Shown here: positions 15,737-29,049 of the stretch, in pieces
Layout: every line of letters starts with the position of its first letter
Position numbering within the stretch: the first letter of the stretch is position 1
Assembly: GCA_002631715.1 (NCBI GenBank)
Contig: MRSX01000003.1
Coordinates: 297,286-361,285 of the forward strand
DNA: 64,000 bases
Reading direction: 5' to 3'
Source: Candidatus Porisulfidus sp. TsSOB
Lineage (GTDB): Bacteria; Pseudomonadota; Gammaproteobacteria; Poriferisulfidales; Poriferisulfidaceae
The notes under the pieces: generated by a model
The model's database searches: none
Seen by the model: the letters and a program-made list of their open reading frames with translations, nothing else
What the model was told of the DNA's origin: nothing
Made by a program: the position numbers and the translations under genes

Positions 15737-17674
15737 ATGGGAAAGATAATCGGTATTGATCTGGGAACCACGAACTCCTGCGTCGCAGTGATGGAGGGTT
15801 CGGGTGCGCGCGTCATCGAGAACAGCGAAGGCGATCGGACCACGCCATCGATCGTGGCGTTCACCGAGGACGGTGGCGAGGTGCTGGTTGGACAGACTGC
15901 CAAGCGCCAGGCGGTGACCAACCCGGAACACACGGTGTTCGCGGTCAAGCGGCTGATCGGCCGGCGCTTCGACGAGGGCGAAGTCCAGAAGGACATCAAG
16001 CTGGTGCCGTTCTCCATCGTCAAGGCCGACAACGGCGATGCCTGGGTCGAGGCACATGGAAAGAAGATGGCACCGCCGGAAATTTCCGCGCGGGTGCTCG
16101 GCAAGATGAAACAGACGGCCGAGGAGTACTTGGGCGAAGAGGTGACCGAGGCGGTCATCACGGTGCCGGCGTATTTCAACGACTCGCAGCGTCAGGCGAC
16201 CAAGGACGCCGGGCGCATCGCCGGGCTTGAGGTCCGGCGCATCATCAACGAGCCGACTGCGGCGGCGTTGGCCTACGGCATGGACAAGAAGCACGGCGAC
16301 ACCAAGATCGCGGTATACGATCTCGGTGGCGGGACCTTCGACATCTCGATCATCGAGATTGCCGAGGTCGACGGCGAACACCAGTTCGAAGTGCTGGCGA
16401 CCAATGGCAACACCTTCCTGGGCGGCGAAGACTTCGACCTGCGCCTGATCGATTTCCTGGCGGACGGCTTCCAGAAAGAGTACGGGGTCGACCTGCACAA
16501 TGACCCGATTGCCCTCCAGCGCCTGAAAGAGGCTGCCGAGAAGGCCAAGGTGGAGTTGTCCACCGCACAGCAGACCGAGGTGAACCTGCCGTACATCACG
16601 GCGGACTCCAGTGGGCCGAAGCACTTGAACGCGAAGATCACGCGTGCCAAGTTCGAATCCCTGGTCGAAGACCTGGTCGAGGGCACCCTGGAACCGTGCC
16701 GGATCGCGATGAAGGACGCCGGAGTATCGGCCGGAGACATTTCCGGAGTGATCTTGGTTGGCGGCCAGACCCGAATGCCGAAGGTTCAGGAAGCGGTCCA
16801 GGGTCTGTTTGGCAAGGCGCCGCGCAAGGACGTCAACCCCGACGAGGCGGTGGCGATCGGTGCGGCCATCCAGGGCGGCGTGCTCGGCGGCGACGTCAAG
16901 GACGTCCTGTTACTAGACGTGACCCCGCTGTCGCTTGGCATCGAAACCCTGGGCGGGGTGATGACCAAGCTAATCGAGAAGAACACGACCATTCCGACCA
17001 CCCAGACCCAGGTGTTCTCGACGGCGGCGGACAACCAGCCGGCGGTCACGGTGCATGTGCTGCAGGGCGAACGGGAGCGTGCTGATGCCAACAAGTCACT
17101 GGGCCGTTTCGACCTGACCGACTTGCCGCCTGCTCCGCGCGGCGTGCCGCAGATCGAGGTGTCCTTCGACATCGACGCCAACGGAATTCTCAGCGTTTCA
17201 GCCAAGGACAAGGCTACCGGCAAGGAGCAGTCGATTGTCATCAAGGCGTCCAGCGGACTGTCAGATGATGAGATCGATCAGATGGTCAAAGACGCCGAGG
17301 CGCATGCCGAGGAAGACCGCAAGTTCCAGGAACTGGTGCAGGCGCGCAACACCGCGGATGCCTTGATCCATGCCACGACCAGGGCGATGGAAGACTTGGG
17401 CGACAAGGTCTCGGGTGAAGAGCGTGCGCAGGTGGAAAGTGCTGCGAATGACCTGAAAGAAGCGTTGAAAGGCGACGACTTGGCGGTCATCGAGGCGAAG
17501 ACGAAAGCCTTGTCCGATGCCAGCGGCGACATTGCCCAGCGTGCCTATCAGGAGGCGCAGCAGAAGGCAAGCGCCGGTGAGCAGGCTCCGCCCGATTCCG
17601 AAAAAAGCGATGATGACGTAGTAGATGCCGACTTCGACGAAGTCGACGAATCGGGCAACGGCAAGTCTTCCTGA
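15737..17674 (+). CDS. dnaK: Chaperone DnaK (Hsp70)
   Basis: A 645-residue Hsp70. It begins [15 protein letters not shown], with the nucleotide-binding [14 protein letters not shown] near residue 195 and the linker [19 protein letters not shown] near 390. A substrate-binding domain and lid follow, and the acidic tail reads [11 protein letters not shown]. The start at 15737 has GGGAGA upstream. An earlier in-frame start at 15707 adds ten non-conserved residues. It is transcribed with grpE and dnaJ. Confidence 0.98.
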   Translation: MGKIIGIDLGTTNSCVAVMEGSGARVIENSEGDRTTPSIVAFTEDGGEVLVGQTAKRQAVTNPEHTVFAVKRLIGRRFDEGEVQKDIKLVPFSIVKADNGDAWVEAHGKKMAPPEISARVLGKMKQTAEEYLGEEVTEAVITVPAYFNDSQRQATKDAGRIAGLEVRRIINEPTAAALAYGMDKKHGDTKIAVYDLGGGTFDISIIEIAEVDGEHQFEVLATNGNTFLGGEDFDLRLIDFLADGFQKEYGVDLHNDPIALQRLKEAAEKAKVELSTAQQTEVNLPYITADSSGPKHLNAKITRAKFESLVEDLVEGTLEPCRIAMKDAGVSAGDISGVILVGGQTRMPKVQEAVQGLFGKAPRKDVNPDEAVAIGAAIQGGVLGGDVKDVLLLDVTPLSLGIETLGGVMTKLIEKNTTIPTTQTQVFSTAADNQPAVTVHVLQGERERADANKSLGRFDLTDLPPAPRGVPQIEVSFDIDANGILSVSAKDKATGKEQSIVIKASSGLSDDEIDQMVKDAEAHAEEDRKFQELVQARNTADALIHATTRAMEDLGDKVSGEERAQVESAANDLKEALKGDDLAVIEAKTKALSDASGDIAQRAYQEAQQKASAGEQAPPDSEKSDDDVVDADFDEVDESGNGKSS

Positions 17675-17704
17675 TCCTGGAGGGGGCTCGATGCCGCATG
17701 CCCG

Positions 17705-18835
17705 ATGGCCAAACGCGACTACTATGAAGTACTAGGCGTCGACCGAAAGGTCAGCGAGGCGGACCTCAAGAAGGCGTACCGCCGGCTGGCCATGAAGTAC
17801 CACCCGGACCGCAACAAGGACGACGCCGACGCCGACCGCAAGTTCCGGGAGATCCAGGAAGCCTACGGCGTCCTTTCCGATTCCGAGAAACGTTCCCTGT
17901 ACGACCGCTTCGGGCACGATGCGGTTGGGGCCGCGGGCGCGTCCGGTGCCGCGGGGGCAGCTAGTGGGTTCGAAGATATATTCGGTGACATGTTCGGCGA
18001 CATGTTCGGCCGGGCGAGCCGAGGCCGCACGGAAGTACGCGGCGCGGACCTAGCCTACCGGGCCGAGCTGGACCTGGAAGAAGCGGTGTTCGGGGTCACC
18101 CGCGAAATCGATGTCGAGATGGCGATGCAGTGCGACACCTGCGATGGCACTGGTTGCGCGCCCGGAACCCAGCCGGAAACCTGCCCGACTTGCCAAGGTC
18201 GTGGTGAGGTGGTGGTTCAGCAGGGCTTCTTCACCCTGCGCCAGACCTGCCCGAAATGCCACGGCGAGGGCCGCATCATTCGCGTGCCCTGCCACGATTG
18301 CCATGGTGCGGGACGCGTGCGCAAGACACGCACGCTGCGAGTCAAGATCCCGGCGGGTGTGGATCAGGGAGACCGGGTCCGTCTGGCCGGAGAAGGCGAG
18401 GCCGGCATGCGTGGCGGTGCGCCGGGAGATCTGTACGTAGAGGTGAGGGTGCGAAAGCACCGCCTGTTCCGCCGCAAGGGAAACGACCTGCATTGCGATG
18501 TGCCGATTAGCTTCGCCATGGCAGCATTAGGTGGGACCGTCGAGATTCCGACACTGGACGGCCACGTGAACCTGAAGATCCCTCCAGAGACGCAGACGGG
18601 TGTGCCGCTGCGTCTGCGTGGCAAGGGGGTTCGTTCGGTCCGCGACTCGTCCCTGGGCGACATGATCTGTACCATGGTTGTTGAGACTCCAGTAAATTTG
18701 AATGCGGAACAGCGCAGGCTTCTGGAGGAGTTGGAAGAGTCCCTGACCGGAAATGAGGTACACTCCCCCCGTGCCGATTCCTGGCTAAAGCGGGGACGGC
18801 ATTTCGTGGACAATCTGAAGTCTTGGCTGCACTAG
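17705..18835 (+). CDS. dnaJ: Chaperone DnaJ (Hsp40)
   Basis: A 376-residue class A J-protein that stimulates the DnaK ATPase. The J domain has the HPD motif (YHPDRNKD, about residue 33). A Gly/Ala/Phe-rich linker follows (about 75-110), then four CxxCxGxG zinc repeats ([32 protein letters not shown]). The C-terminal substrate domains complete the protein. Confidence 0.97.
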   Translation: MAKRDYYEVLGVDRKVSEADLKKAYRRLAMKYHPDRNKDDADADRKFREIQEAYGVLSDSEKRSLYDRFGHDAVGAAGASGAAGAASGFEDIFGDMFGDMFGRASRGRTEVRGADLAYRAELDLEEAVFGVTREIDVEMAMQCDTCDGTGCAPGTQPETCPTCQGRGEVVVQQGFFTLRQTCPKCHGEGRIIRVPCHDCHGAGRVRKTRTLRVKIPAGVDQGDRVRLAGEGEAGMRGGAPGDLYVEVRVRKHRLFRRKGNDLHCDVPISFAMAALGGTVEIPTLDGHVNLKIPPETQTGVPLRLRGKGVRSVRDSSLGDMICTMVVETPVNLNAEQRRLLEELEESLTGNEVHSPRADSWLKRGRHFVDNLKSWLH

Positions 18836-18852
18836 AAAAAAGGGATTTTCAA

Positions 18853-19668
18853 ATGGAAAAAGTTCGAGTAGGGATCGCTGGCGTTACCGGTCGGATGGGC
18901 AGCACCCTGGTCCGGGTGGCGCTGGAGACTCCCGGCATTGCGCTGGGCGCGGCCAGCTCGCACAGCCAAGATGAACTGGTGGTCGGTCGGGATGCCGGAC
19001 TGTTCTCGGGAGGGGAAGAGTCGGGCGTGGCGATTTCCGGGTCGCTCGAATACTGCCATGGAGATTTCGACGTTGCGATCGACTTCACGTGCCCCGAATA
19101 CACGGTGGAACTGGCCCGGTTCTGCGTGGAACAGGAAAAGGGCCTAGTGATCGGCACGACTGCGCATAGCGAAGAGCAGTTGGAAGCCATTACCGAGGCG
19201 GCGAAAAAGATCCCGATCGTGATGGCGCCGAACATGAGCATTGGCGTCAACCTGATGTTGAACCTGATCACCGAGGCTGCCAAGTCGCTTGGCGACGAGA
19301 CGGACACGGACATCGTGGAATTGCATCATCGTAAGAAGCACGACGCCCCGTCTGGTACTGCACTGGCTTTGGGCAAGGCGGTGGCGAAAGGAAGGAAACA
19401 ACCATTCCCGGACTGCGCTTCGTTCAGGGCCCTGTCGACTGGTGACGAACGAGATGCGGACAAGATCCAATATCACATCATGCGGATGGCGAACGTTGTC
19501 GGCGAGCACCGGGTGGTTTTCGCTTGGAACAACGAACGGTTGGAGCTAGTGCATCGGGCGGGCAGCCGGGAGATTTTCGCTGGCGGTGCCTTGCGCGCGG
19601 CGGCTTGGGTTGCGGGTCGATCACCCGGGCTGTATTCGATGCAAGACGTACTCGCGATGTTAGACTAA
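18853..19668 (+). CDS. dapB: 4-hydroxy-tetrahydrodipicolinate reductase
   Basis: A 271-residue DapB, which reduces hydroxytetrahydrodipicolinate with NAD(P)H in lysine and diaminopimelate synthesis. The Rossmann motif [11 protein letters not shown] is at the start, and the catalytic [16 protein letters not shown] lies near residue 155. The ATG at 18853 has AAAAAAGGG 8-16 bases upstream. The open frame extends back to 18823, inside dnaJ, but those residues are not conserved. dapB normally leads directly into carA; here a tRNA and an accessory island intervene. Confidence 0.96.
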   Translation: MEKVRVGIAGVTGRMGSTLVRVALETPGIALGAASSHSQDELVVGRDAGLFSGGEESGVAISGSLEYCHGDFDVAIDFTCPEYTVELARFCVEQEKGLVIGTTAHSEEQLEAITEAAKKIPIVMAPNMSIGVNLMLNLITEAAKSLGDETDTDIVELHHRKKHDAPSGTALALGKAVAKGRKQPFPDCASFRALSTGDERDADKIQYHIMRMANVVGEHRVVFAWNNERLELVHRAGSREIFAGGALRAAAWVAGRSPGLYSMQDVLAMLD

Positions 19669-19702
19669 CTCGCTACGGCTGCTAGCCGCCGGGACGTCAT
19701 GC

Positions 19703-19790
19703 GGAGAGGTGGCAGAGTGGTCGAATGCGGCGGTCTTGAAAACCGTTGAACCGAAAGGTTCCGGGGGTTCGAATCCCTCCCTCTCCGCCA
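19703..19790 (+). tRNA. tRNA-Ser(UGA)
   Basis: An 88-base tRNA with a perfect acceptor stem (GGAGAGG with CCTCTCC), discriminator G and encoded CCA. The anticodon loop is CTTGAAA, with anticodon TGA at 19737-19739 (reads UCA). There is a long variable arm (ACCGAAAGGT) and a T arm with GGTTCGAATCC. The long variable arm is diagnostic for the serine class. It begins 34 bases after dapB. Confidence 0.97.
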
Positions 19791-19814
19791 CACGGACGTT
19801 GATGGACTACTCGC

Positions 19815-21374
19815 ATGGGGTTTTGGGAACTCGTCGGCGGCCTGTCGGAAAACCTGTTCTACGCATGGGGCTGGCCTTGGCTCGGCCTGCCAGGCGGAAT
19901 CCTCCTTGTTCTCGGTCTGCTGTGGGCTCCGCGGGTGCTCGGCCTGCTGATGCTGATGCTGTCCGCCGCGACCGTGCTGGTGGTCTTGGCCCCGCACGTG
20001 ACGGGGGCGGGCCGTCCAGACTGGCATGTCTTGCTGTTCGTCGGGGAATTCCTGTTTGGAGCAGCGGTGGCCGCCTTCGCGGCACGCGGGACGACCAGCC
20101 TGCTTGAACGTTGGCGGGGGCGTTGGATGCAGCGCAGCCCGCTCACTCGCGACGCGCGGACCGACATCCGCACGGTCGGAGACTTGCTGCCGAAGGCTCG
20201 TGACGCTTACGATCCGCTGCCTCATTTCGGATCGTCGGAGCAGATCTTCCTGGGTCTGGACCCGGACGGCGGTGCCGTTCATGTCGATCAAGCCTTGTGG
20301 CGAAGTTCCCATGTCGATATCGTCGGCATGACTGGCAGTGGCAAAGGCATTCTGGCTGGAGTATTGCTGACCCAAGCCGTGCGGCAGGGTGAGGCGGTAG
20401 TAGTAGTCGATCCTAAGGACGACGAATACGCACCGCGTGTGATGGCCCGCGCCGCCCGAGAGGCAGGCGTGCCGTTCTACCGCTTGGATCTCATGGCCGA
20501 GACAGCACAGTGGAATCCTCTTCGGGGCAAGACGGCGGACGAGATCGAGGAACTCCTGGTGGCAAGCCTGGGTTTAGGAGAGCGGGGCACCGAGGCAGAT
20601 TTCTATCGCCTCAACGACCGTCGTGCCGCACGGGAATTCGCTCAACTGTACGACGATGAACCTTTACCGATCCTGCTGGAGACGTTCCGCGGCCAGCCTG
20701 CAGCGCGCAAGGCGACGAAATTCATCGACGATATGGAGGAAATTGTCGCGACTCCTTCAGCGCGAGCCGAGGAAGGATTGGATATTGCTGGGGCGATTTC
20801 CGAAGGCGCGGTGATTTACGTGCGCGGTTCCGTGCGCCACTCCCGCATCCTCAAGCTGCAGAAGATGTTCGTTCTGTCGGTGATTCAGTACTGTGAACGG
20901 CGTGCTCGCGAGGAGGCCCGTCAGGTCTGCCTGTTCCTGGATGAATTCCGATATTTGGTCAGCGCGCCCGTGCTGGAAGCGCTCGCCTCCATCCGCGACA
21001 AGCGAGCGCACCTGGTTATAGCGCACCAGACGGTGAACGACCTGCGGAATGTCCCCGGCGATTTGGACCCAGAGCAAGTGGTGTCCTCGGTGACTGAAAA
21101 CTGTGGCCTGAAATTCTCCTACCGGGTCAACGATCCGGATACCGCGTTATGGTTGGCCCGCATGAGCGGGAACATCTTGGTTGATGACGAGGTGCGAAGC
21201 CTTGAAGCTAATACGGTGCTCGCCGAACGGGAGCGAGACATTCGCAGTTTGCGCCAGTCGGAACGCTACTTGGTAGATACCAACATGCTGCAATCCCTGC
21301 CGCCGCGTTGTGCAGTCAGCTATGGCAACGGGTTGGCCCGATTTGTGTTTACGTCTCCGGTGTCGGTTGAGTAG
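19815..21374 (+). CDS. TraD/TraG-type coupling ATPase (TraM-recognition domain)
   Basis: A 519-residue protein with two or three N-terminal membrane helices (about residues 24-60 and 72-90) and a cytoplasmic ATPase domain. Walker A (GMTGSGKG) is at 171-178 and Walker B (VCLFLDEF) at 371-378. The segment ASIRDKRAHLVIAHQTVNDL that follows is typical of conjugative coupling proteins, which pass DNA or protein substrates to type IV secretion systems. No relaxase, mating-pair gene or integrase is nearby, so it is either a relic of a conjugative element or a stand-alone ATPase with another role. Its GC-rich composition matches the chromosome. It starts 25 bases after tRNA-Ser. Confidence 0.8.
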   Translation: MGFWELVGGLSENLFYAWGWPWLGLPGGILLVLGLLWAPRVLGLLMLMLSAATVLVVLAPHVTGAGRPDWHVLLFVGEFLFGAAVAAFAARGTTSLLERWRGRWMQRSPLTRDARTDIRTVGDLLPKARDAYDPLPHFGSSEQIFLGLDPDGGAVHVDQALWRSSHVDIVGMTGSGKGILAGVLLTQAVRQGEAVVVVDPKDDEYAPRVMARAAREAGVPFYRLDLMAETAQWNPLRGKTADEIEELLVASLGLGERGTEADFYRLNDRRAAREFAQLYDDEPLPILLETFRGQPAARKATKFIDDMEEIVATPSARAEEGLDIAGAISEGAVIYVRGSVRHSRILKLQKMFVLSVIQYCERRAREEARQVCLFLDEFRYLVSAPVLEALASIRDKRAHLVIAHQTVNDLRNVPGDLDPEQVVSSVTENCGLKFSYRVNDPDTALWLARMSGNILVDDEVRSLEANTVLAERERDIRSLRQSERYLVDTNMLQSLPPRCAVSYGNGLARFVFTSPVSVE

Positions 21375-21390
21375 GGTGTAACAGGTGCCG

Positions 21391-21678
21391 TCAGGTTGCA
21401 GGTGAAAGTCGCTTAGTGAGTTGGCTTGCTTTTTTCATAGCTTGAGCCAAGTCGTACGACGCCTGAATCCGATACCAGGTTTCCGCGCCGCCCCCGAACA
21501 CCTTGTCGAGACGGATAGCCATCTCAGGGGAGATTTTTGAGCGGCAGTTCACTATATTCGACAGTCGCTTGCGGCTAACGCCAAGCTTTTGGGCAGCTTC
21601 CGTCACGCTCAGACCCAAGGGCTCCAGACAATCATGGTGCACGGATAGTCCCGGATGGGGTAGGTTTTTCGCGGGCAC
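21391..21678 (-). CDS. HigA-family helix-turn-helix antitoxin-like protein
   Basis: A 95-residue XRE-type regulator of the HigA/VapI family. [29 protein letters not shown] is followed by [42 protein letters not shown], the HigA signature. The start is a GTG at 21678. In complete modules higB lies directly upstream, but the 100 bases upstream hold no toxin frame, so this is a solitary antitoxin or an independent repressor. It converges on the TraD-like gene, with 16 bases between. Confidence 0.85.
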   Translation of the reverse strand: MPAKNLPHPGLSVHHDCLEPLGLSVTEAAQKLGVSRKRLSNIVNCRSKISPEMAIRLDKVFGGGAETWYRIQASYDLAQAMKKASQLTKRLSPAT

Positions 21679-21778
21679 GTTTCAGACTTCTTTTGCACGG
21701 TTAGGAAAGTTTACAGTTTAAATCTGTCCTTAAATATTTGTGGTAGAGGCATTACGGCTCAATGCCTTCTCGCTATTT

Positions 21779-22189
21779 TTAGAGATTAGGTTCGCGCCAT
21801 GTGGCCATGTCAGCAAGATCTTTAGCATGTTGCTTCTGTTCTTCCCGGTCTTGGTCTGCCGGGGAAGGTAAGACGATGTCCGCATGGTAGGGATTACCTT
21901 CCCGTGGAGTCGCGTCTACTATCCGTCCGTTTGTGCGAACTAGCTCTGTAACGACGACAGCCCATCCATAGAATTCGGCATTTCGGGCCGCAGCCACGTC
22001 ATTTGCGATCTCGATTGCTTTAATTTCGGGAGCATGATCCAGTCGGTCCACCGATATTTCTCGTTTGCCCAAGCGTTCTAGAAAAGTGTGGAAAGGAATG
22101 TTTCCACGCCGTGCTCGGTTTCGGCGAGAACTAGAAAAAACGCCTCGCCCAAGGCTTTCTTCTTCCCCAACCTTATTCGGGATAGTCAC
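21779..22189 (-). CDS. Unknown protein, third gene of three-gene cassette (136 aa)
   Basis: A 136-residue soluble protein. The first 35 residues are basic (SSSRRNRARRGNIPFHTFLERLGK). The core reads HAPEIKAIEIANDVAAARNAEFYGWAVVVTEL, then NGRIVDATPREGNPYHADIVLP, and ends in a charged tail. No family is recognised. The GTG start at 22189 overlaps the stop of the previous gene (GTGA), so translation is coupled. The composition is more AT-rich than flanking core genes. Confidence 0.65.
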   Translation of the reverse strand: MTIPNKVGEEESLGRGVFSSSRRNRARRGNIPFHTFLERLGKREISVDRLDHAPEIKAIEIANDVAAARNAEFYGWAVVVTELVRTNGRIVDATPREGNPYHADIVLPSPADQDREEQKQHAKDLADMATWREPNL

Positions 22190-23112
22190 TTGATCGCGTC
22201 GTCAGTCTGCTCTAATTCAACGAGAGCTTCACGGATAAACCCGTCAGGTAGTTTGTCCGTATCGGAATAGTGGGCGCGGCGAAATTCCCCATTTATGTTG
22301 ACTAGGCACAATGCACCACCATCGGAATCACATAGGAGCAATATTGACCGCCTGAATCCTCCGGGTGCATCAATGGCGACCTCGCCATCTGGAGTCGGGT
22401 ATACTTCGAAACGCCTAGAGGAAATTGAATACATACCGATTAACATCCGACGTGAATTCTCAAGCGCCATATCCGTTGGTACAGGAAATCCTTCTTCAAC
22501 CGCCTCATGTTTCACTCTATTCCAGTCATGCAGAGCTTCCAATAGTTGCGTGTCAGGCATGTTAGCAATGGCGGTCTTTAGAAGATCAGAGAATGCATCT
22601 GGATTCCAACGAATGGTTGCGTTGGCGACAGTGAATGCGGAGGGCTTTTTCTCAGTTATTTCAGGGTTGACTTCCCACCAGCCACGCACAGCATCTAGCA
22701 GATGTATATCTGATATGCCAGCAACAATCTCTTTGAGAGAAGAGGGTAATGTAACTAGACCCCAAGGAGTTGGCGCCTTAGGGGATTCAGCAGCATGACG
22801 CACGTTCTTCGTCGCCCACATGGCAAAAGGTTCATAATCACTAGTTAGCTCGCTGTCCTGATCCCAATAGCCTTGGACCCAGTGGCGATAGCCTAGAAAA
22901 ATATTTTCTTGGGAACTGGCATTTTCACGCTCTTTCACAATGTCGTACGTATGAACGATACGAGAAATATCGCTAGCGTCGTAGATATGGACGTCTCCAA
23001 AATCGCTTTCCCTACGATAACCCCCTATAAGATTGGATGTGGTCGTATTGGAGGGGACCACATTGAAACCCCGAGGCTCCTCAAACGGACGAGAAATTAG
23101 CTGCGTGCTCAT
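22186..23112 (-). CDS. Unknown protein, second gene of three-gene cassette (308 aa)
   Basis: A 308-residue soluble protein with no signal or membrane segment. The N-terminal half is polar and variable-looking. The C-terminal half contains NSRRMLIGMYSISSRRFEVYPTPDG, IDAPGGFRRSILLLCDSDGGALCLVNING and LPDGFIREALVELE, which looks like a compact beta-rich domain. No catalytic motif is recognised. Both ends overlap neighbours by 4 bases (ATGA at 23112, GTGA at 22189), so the three products are probably made in fixed ratio and may act together. No Shine-Dalgarno is evident, consistent with coupling. Confidence 0.7.
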   Translation of the reverse strand: MSTQLISRPFEEPRGFNVVPSNTTTSNLIGGYRRESDFGDVHIYDASDISRIVHTYDIVKERENASSQENIFLGYRHWVQGYWDQDSELTSDYEPFAMWATKNVRHAAESPKAPTPWGLVTLPSSLKEIVAGISDIHLLDAVRGWWEVNPEITEKKPSAFTVANATIRWNPDAFSDLLKTAIANMPDTQLLEALHDWNRVKHEAVEEGFPVPTDMALENSRRMLIGMYSISSRRFEVYPTPDGEVAIDAPGGFRRSILLLCDSDGGALCLVNINGEFRRAHYSDTDKLPDGFIREALVELEQTDDAIK

Positions 23113-23864
23113 AGGGGGGTTCCATTAGGAGGAAACTTTGAAGCGAGTGTGCAAAAGTCTGATACATCCTGCTCCCAGTCAGAAAGTATTTCTGAAAGTC
23201 GTTCAATGCGCTTCGATTGTTTAGGAATTTCTGAAACACTGCGATGGATGTTTGCTTCAAAAAACAATCCTGATGCGGCATCGCTTCTCTCTTCCTCTTT
23301 TGTAGCAAAACTCACATCCATGTTGATTGTTCTGCCTTCATATCGATACAAGATTTTCAAGCCAATTTCTGGCGATTCGTCTTTGAAAGACAACCAATCT
23401 CCCTTCCCATGTAAAACATTTAGCATGCTGCTAGATGTGCCGCCCTCTAACAGCATGAATCCCTTGGGATTGATCCCGATAGATTTATAACCCAAGTGCG
23501 ACGCCTTTTCCAAGAAGCATTTCGCAATCCCGGGGGCCATACACTCATTCCTATCTAGCGGCTCGCCATGTTGCACCACAAAGAAACGACGAGGTTCCGC
23601 GACTACTGCAACATTATTTTCGTAGATTATTTGAGAGTGTGCTGGCGTAGAAAAAGGTGATTCCTTTATTTCCAAATCGGAAGGCACGATTCCAGCATGG
23701 CGTAGCATGTCCGGGTTGATTGCTGAGGGATCAATTCCATCCGCAACCAAAACAACAGAGAGGCCAACAAGCGCAACGTCAGCCACGCGGCCGCTAGTTG
23801 CCGCATCTTCACCTGACCCCATGTTCTCTAGAGACTCCGCTTTTTCATGCAGTTGCTTGGACAA
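23109..23864 (-). CDS. Unknown protein, first gene of three-gene cassette (251 aa)
   Basis: A 251-residue soluble protein. After a polar N-terminus come VADVALVGLSVVLVADGIDP and then IVPSDLEIKESPFSTPAHSQIIYENNVAVVAEPRRFFVVQ. YKSIGINPKGFMLLEGG follows near the middle, and C-terminal segments look alternately beta and helical. No known family or catalytic motif is recognised. The longest frame starts at a TTG (23864). An ATG at 23822, preceded by AGAG, is an alternative that removes 14 residues. The gene is first in the cassette and diverges from carA across 225 bases. Confidence 0.65.
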   Translation of the reverse strand: MSKQLHEKAESLENMGSGEDAATSGRVADVALVGLSVVLVADGIDPSAINPDMLRHAGIVPSDLEIKESPFSTPAHSQIIYENNVAVVAEPRRFFVVQHGEPLDRNECMAPGIAKCFLEKASHLGYKSIGINPKGFMLLEGGTSSSMLNVLHGKGDWLSFKDESPEIGLKILYRYEGRTINMDVSFATKEEERSDAASGLFFEANIHRSVSEIPKQSKRIERLSEILSDWEQDVSDFCTLASKFPPNGTPL

Positions 23865-24089
23865 ACCGCATGAGTAAATTTCATTTTATTCTATCATTTG
23901 CTACAGCTTGCGGGTCTCCCCTAGACTATTGAGGGAAAAAGACACATTGATATCTCGGTCGCTTGTGTCCCACTAAAAATCGTAAAGAGCGACAGCATTT
24001 TCGCTATTTGACCCCTCTGCTGTAAAATAGTCTCCCGGCATAATTTTCACGGCTCGCCAAGCCCAAAGCCGGACTTTCAGGAGACATTC

Positions 24090-25226
24090 TTGGCCAAACG
24101 CGCGTTGCTCGCTCTCGAAAACGGCGCGTTGTTTTTCGGAGATTCTATTGGGGCGGACGCCACCTCCGTCGGCGAAGTCGTTTTCAATACCGCCATCACC
24201 GGCTACCAGGAAATCCTGACTGACCCGTCGTATTGCCGGCAGTTGATTACGCTGACGCACCCGCACATCGGGAATGTCGGCACCAATGACGAGGACAACG
24301 AATCAAGCCCTCAAGTGCATGCCGCCGGGCTGATCGTCCGCGACGTGCCCGCGCGCATGAGCAACTGGCGCGGGGAACGGCCTCTAGGTGATTTTCTTGA
24401 AAGCCACGGGCTACCCGGCATTGCTGGGATCGACACCCGCCGCCTCACCCGGATTTTGCGCGATCAAGGCGCCCAGTCGGGTTGCCTCACGACGGATGTC
24501 TCTGACCCGGACCAGGCGATTGAGCAGGCCCGTGCGTTTGCCGGGCTTGCAGGGATGGACCTAGCGCGGGAAGTCACCACGGAAACGGCCTACGACTGGG
24601 ACGAGGGAGCTTGGGAAACAGAGTCCGGCGAGCTGCCGTCCGTGCAATACCGGGTGGTGGCCTACGACTACGGAATCAAGCAAAACATCCTTCGCCTGCT
24701 GCGCGAGCGGGGTTGCGCGGTCACGGTGGTGCCGGCCATGACTCCGGCCTCCGAAGTGCGCGCCCAGGATCCGGACGGCGTCTTCCTGTCCAACGGACCG
24801 GGAGATCCCGAGCCGTGCACCTACGCCCAAGAGGCGATCCAGGAACTGCTCGACGCCAAAATCCCGATGTTCGGCATTTGCCTGGGCTGTCAGTTGCTCG
24901 GCCTGGCCAGCGGCGCGCGTACGGTCAAGATGAAGACCGGCCATCATGGCGCCAACCACCCGGTGCTGGAACTGGATACGGGGCGGGTTTTGATCAGTAG
25001 CCAGAACCACGGGTTCGCAGTGGACGAGGAATCACTGCCGGATCATTTGCGCCTCACTCACCGCTCGTTGTTCGACGGCACCGTGCAAGGAATCAGTCAC
25101 ACCGAAGCCCCGGCATTTGCTTTCCAAGGGCACCCGGAAGCCAGCCCCGGGCCGCATGACGTGGCCAGCTTGTTCGATCATTTCACCGAGCTGATGCAGC
25201 AGCATCGCGCTGGGCAGTCCGGCTGA
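24090..25226 (+). CDS. carA: Carbamoyl-phosphate synthase small subunit
   Basis: A 378-residue glutaminase subunit that supplies ammonia to CarB. The N-terminal domain begins [20 protein letters not shown]. The class I amidotransferase domain has the nucleophile in [13 protein letters not shown] (about residue 265) and the [10 protein letters not shown] triad end. The start is a TTG at 24090 with a CAGGAGA Shine-Dalgarno at 24078-24084. The 225 bases upstream hold no gene. TTGACC (24008) and TAAAAT (24023) there are only 9 bases apart and do not make a standard promoter. Confidence 0.97.
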   Translation: MAKRALLALENGALFFGDSIGADATSVGEVVFNTAITGYQEILTDPSYCRQLITLTHPHIGNVGTNDEDNESSPQVHAAGLIVRDVPARMSNWRGERPLGDFLESHGLPGIAGIDTRRLTRILRDQGAQSGCLTTDVSDPDQAIEQARAFAGLAGMDLAREVTTETAYDWDEGAWETESGELPSVQYRVVAYDYGIKQNILRLLRERGCAVTVVPAMTPASEVRAQDPDGVFLSNGPGDPEPCTYAQEAIQELLDAKIPMFGICLGCQLLGLASGARTVKMKTGHHGANHPVLELDTGRVLISSQNHGFAVDEESLPDHLRLTHRSLFDGTVQGISHTEAPAFAFQGHPEASPGPHDVASLFDHFTELMQQHRAGQSG

Positions 25227-25231
25227 GTACC

Positions 25232-28441
<3,210 letters not shown>

Positions 28442-28484
28442 GCATGCGCGGCAGGGTGCGTTTTCCAGTTCGATTGGGTGACCG

Positions 28485-28961
28485 ATGAGCAAAGTGCCAA
28501 TGACCGTGCGGGGAGCCACTCTGCTGCGCGAAGAACTTGACCGTCTCAAGCGGGTAGAACGCCCGGCCGTGATCCAGGCGATCGCCGAGGCACGTGCGCA
28601 TGGAGACCTGCGCGAGAACTTCGAGTACAAGGCGGCGCGGGATCAGCAGGGGTTCGTGGAAGGGCGCATCAAGGAAATCGAGTCCAAGCTGTCGCACGCG
28701 CAGGTTATCGATGTCTCCGAACTTCAGATCAACGGCAAGGTGGTGTTTGGCACCACGGTGGAACTGGTGGACATGGAGTCTGGCGAACACGTGTGCTACC
28801 AGATCGTCGGCGAGGACGAGGCGGATCTCGAGACGAGTCGAATTTCGGTCCATTCGCCTATCGCCCGAGCCCTGATCGGCCAATTGGAGGGCGACGAGGT
28901 GTCGGTTGAAACCCCTGGCGGAAAACGGATGTTCGAGATCATGGCGGTGCGTGGCGAATAG
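28485..28961 (+). CDS. greA: Transcription elongation factor GreA
   Basis: A 158-residue Gre factor that stimulates transcript cleavage by backtracked RNA polymerase. The N-terminal coiled coil shows [32 protein letters not shown] and the tip [15 protein letters not shown] with the acidic DLRENFEY. The C-terminal FKBP-like domain has [13 protein letters not shown]. It stands 43 bases after carB, the conserved order. Confidence 0.97.
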   Translation: MSKVPMTVRGATLLREELDRLKRVERPAVIQAIAEARAHGDLRENFEYKAARDQQGFVEGRIKEIESKLSHAQVIDVSELQINGKVVFGTTVELVDMESGEHVCYQIVGEDEADLETSRISVHSPIARALIGQLEGDEVSVETPGGKRMFEIMAVRGE

Positions 28962-29049
28962 CGGATTTCGTCACAAAGCAAATTCACGGTGCCGTCTGGT
29001 GCCGAAGCCCGCATTAGTCCAGTTGAGAATAGCGCAGGATCAGATTTTT

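Noticed and set aside
24008..24028. TTGACC and TAAAAT as a carA promoter
   Set aside because: The two hexamers are only 9 bases apart, too close for a sigma-70 promoter.
23865..24089. Possible attachment-site repeat of the tRNA-Ser 3' end beside carA
   Set aside because: I looked for the TTCGAATCC...CTCCGCCA end of the tRNA here and found no convincing copy, so no att site is claimed.
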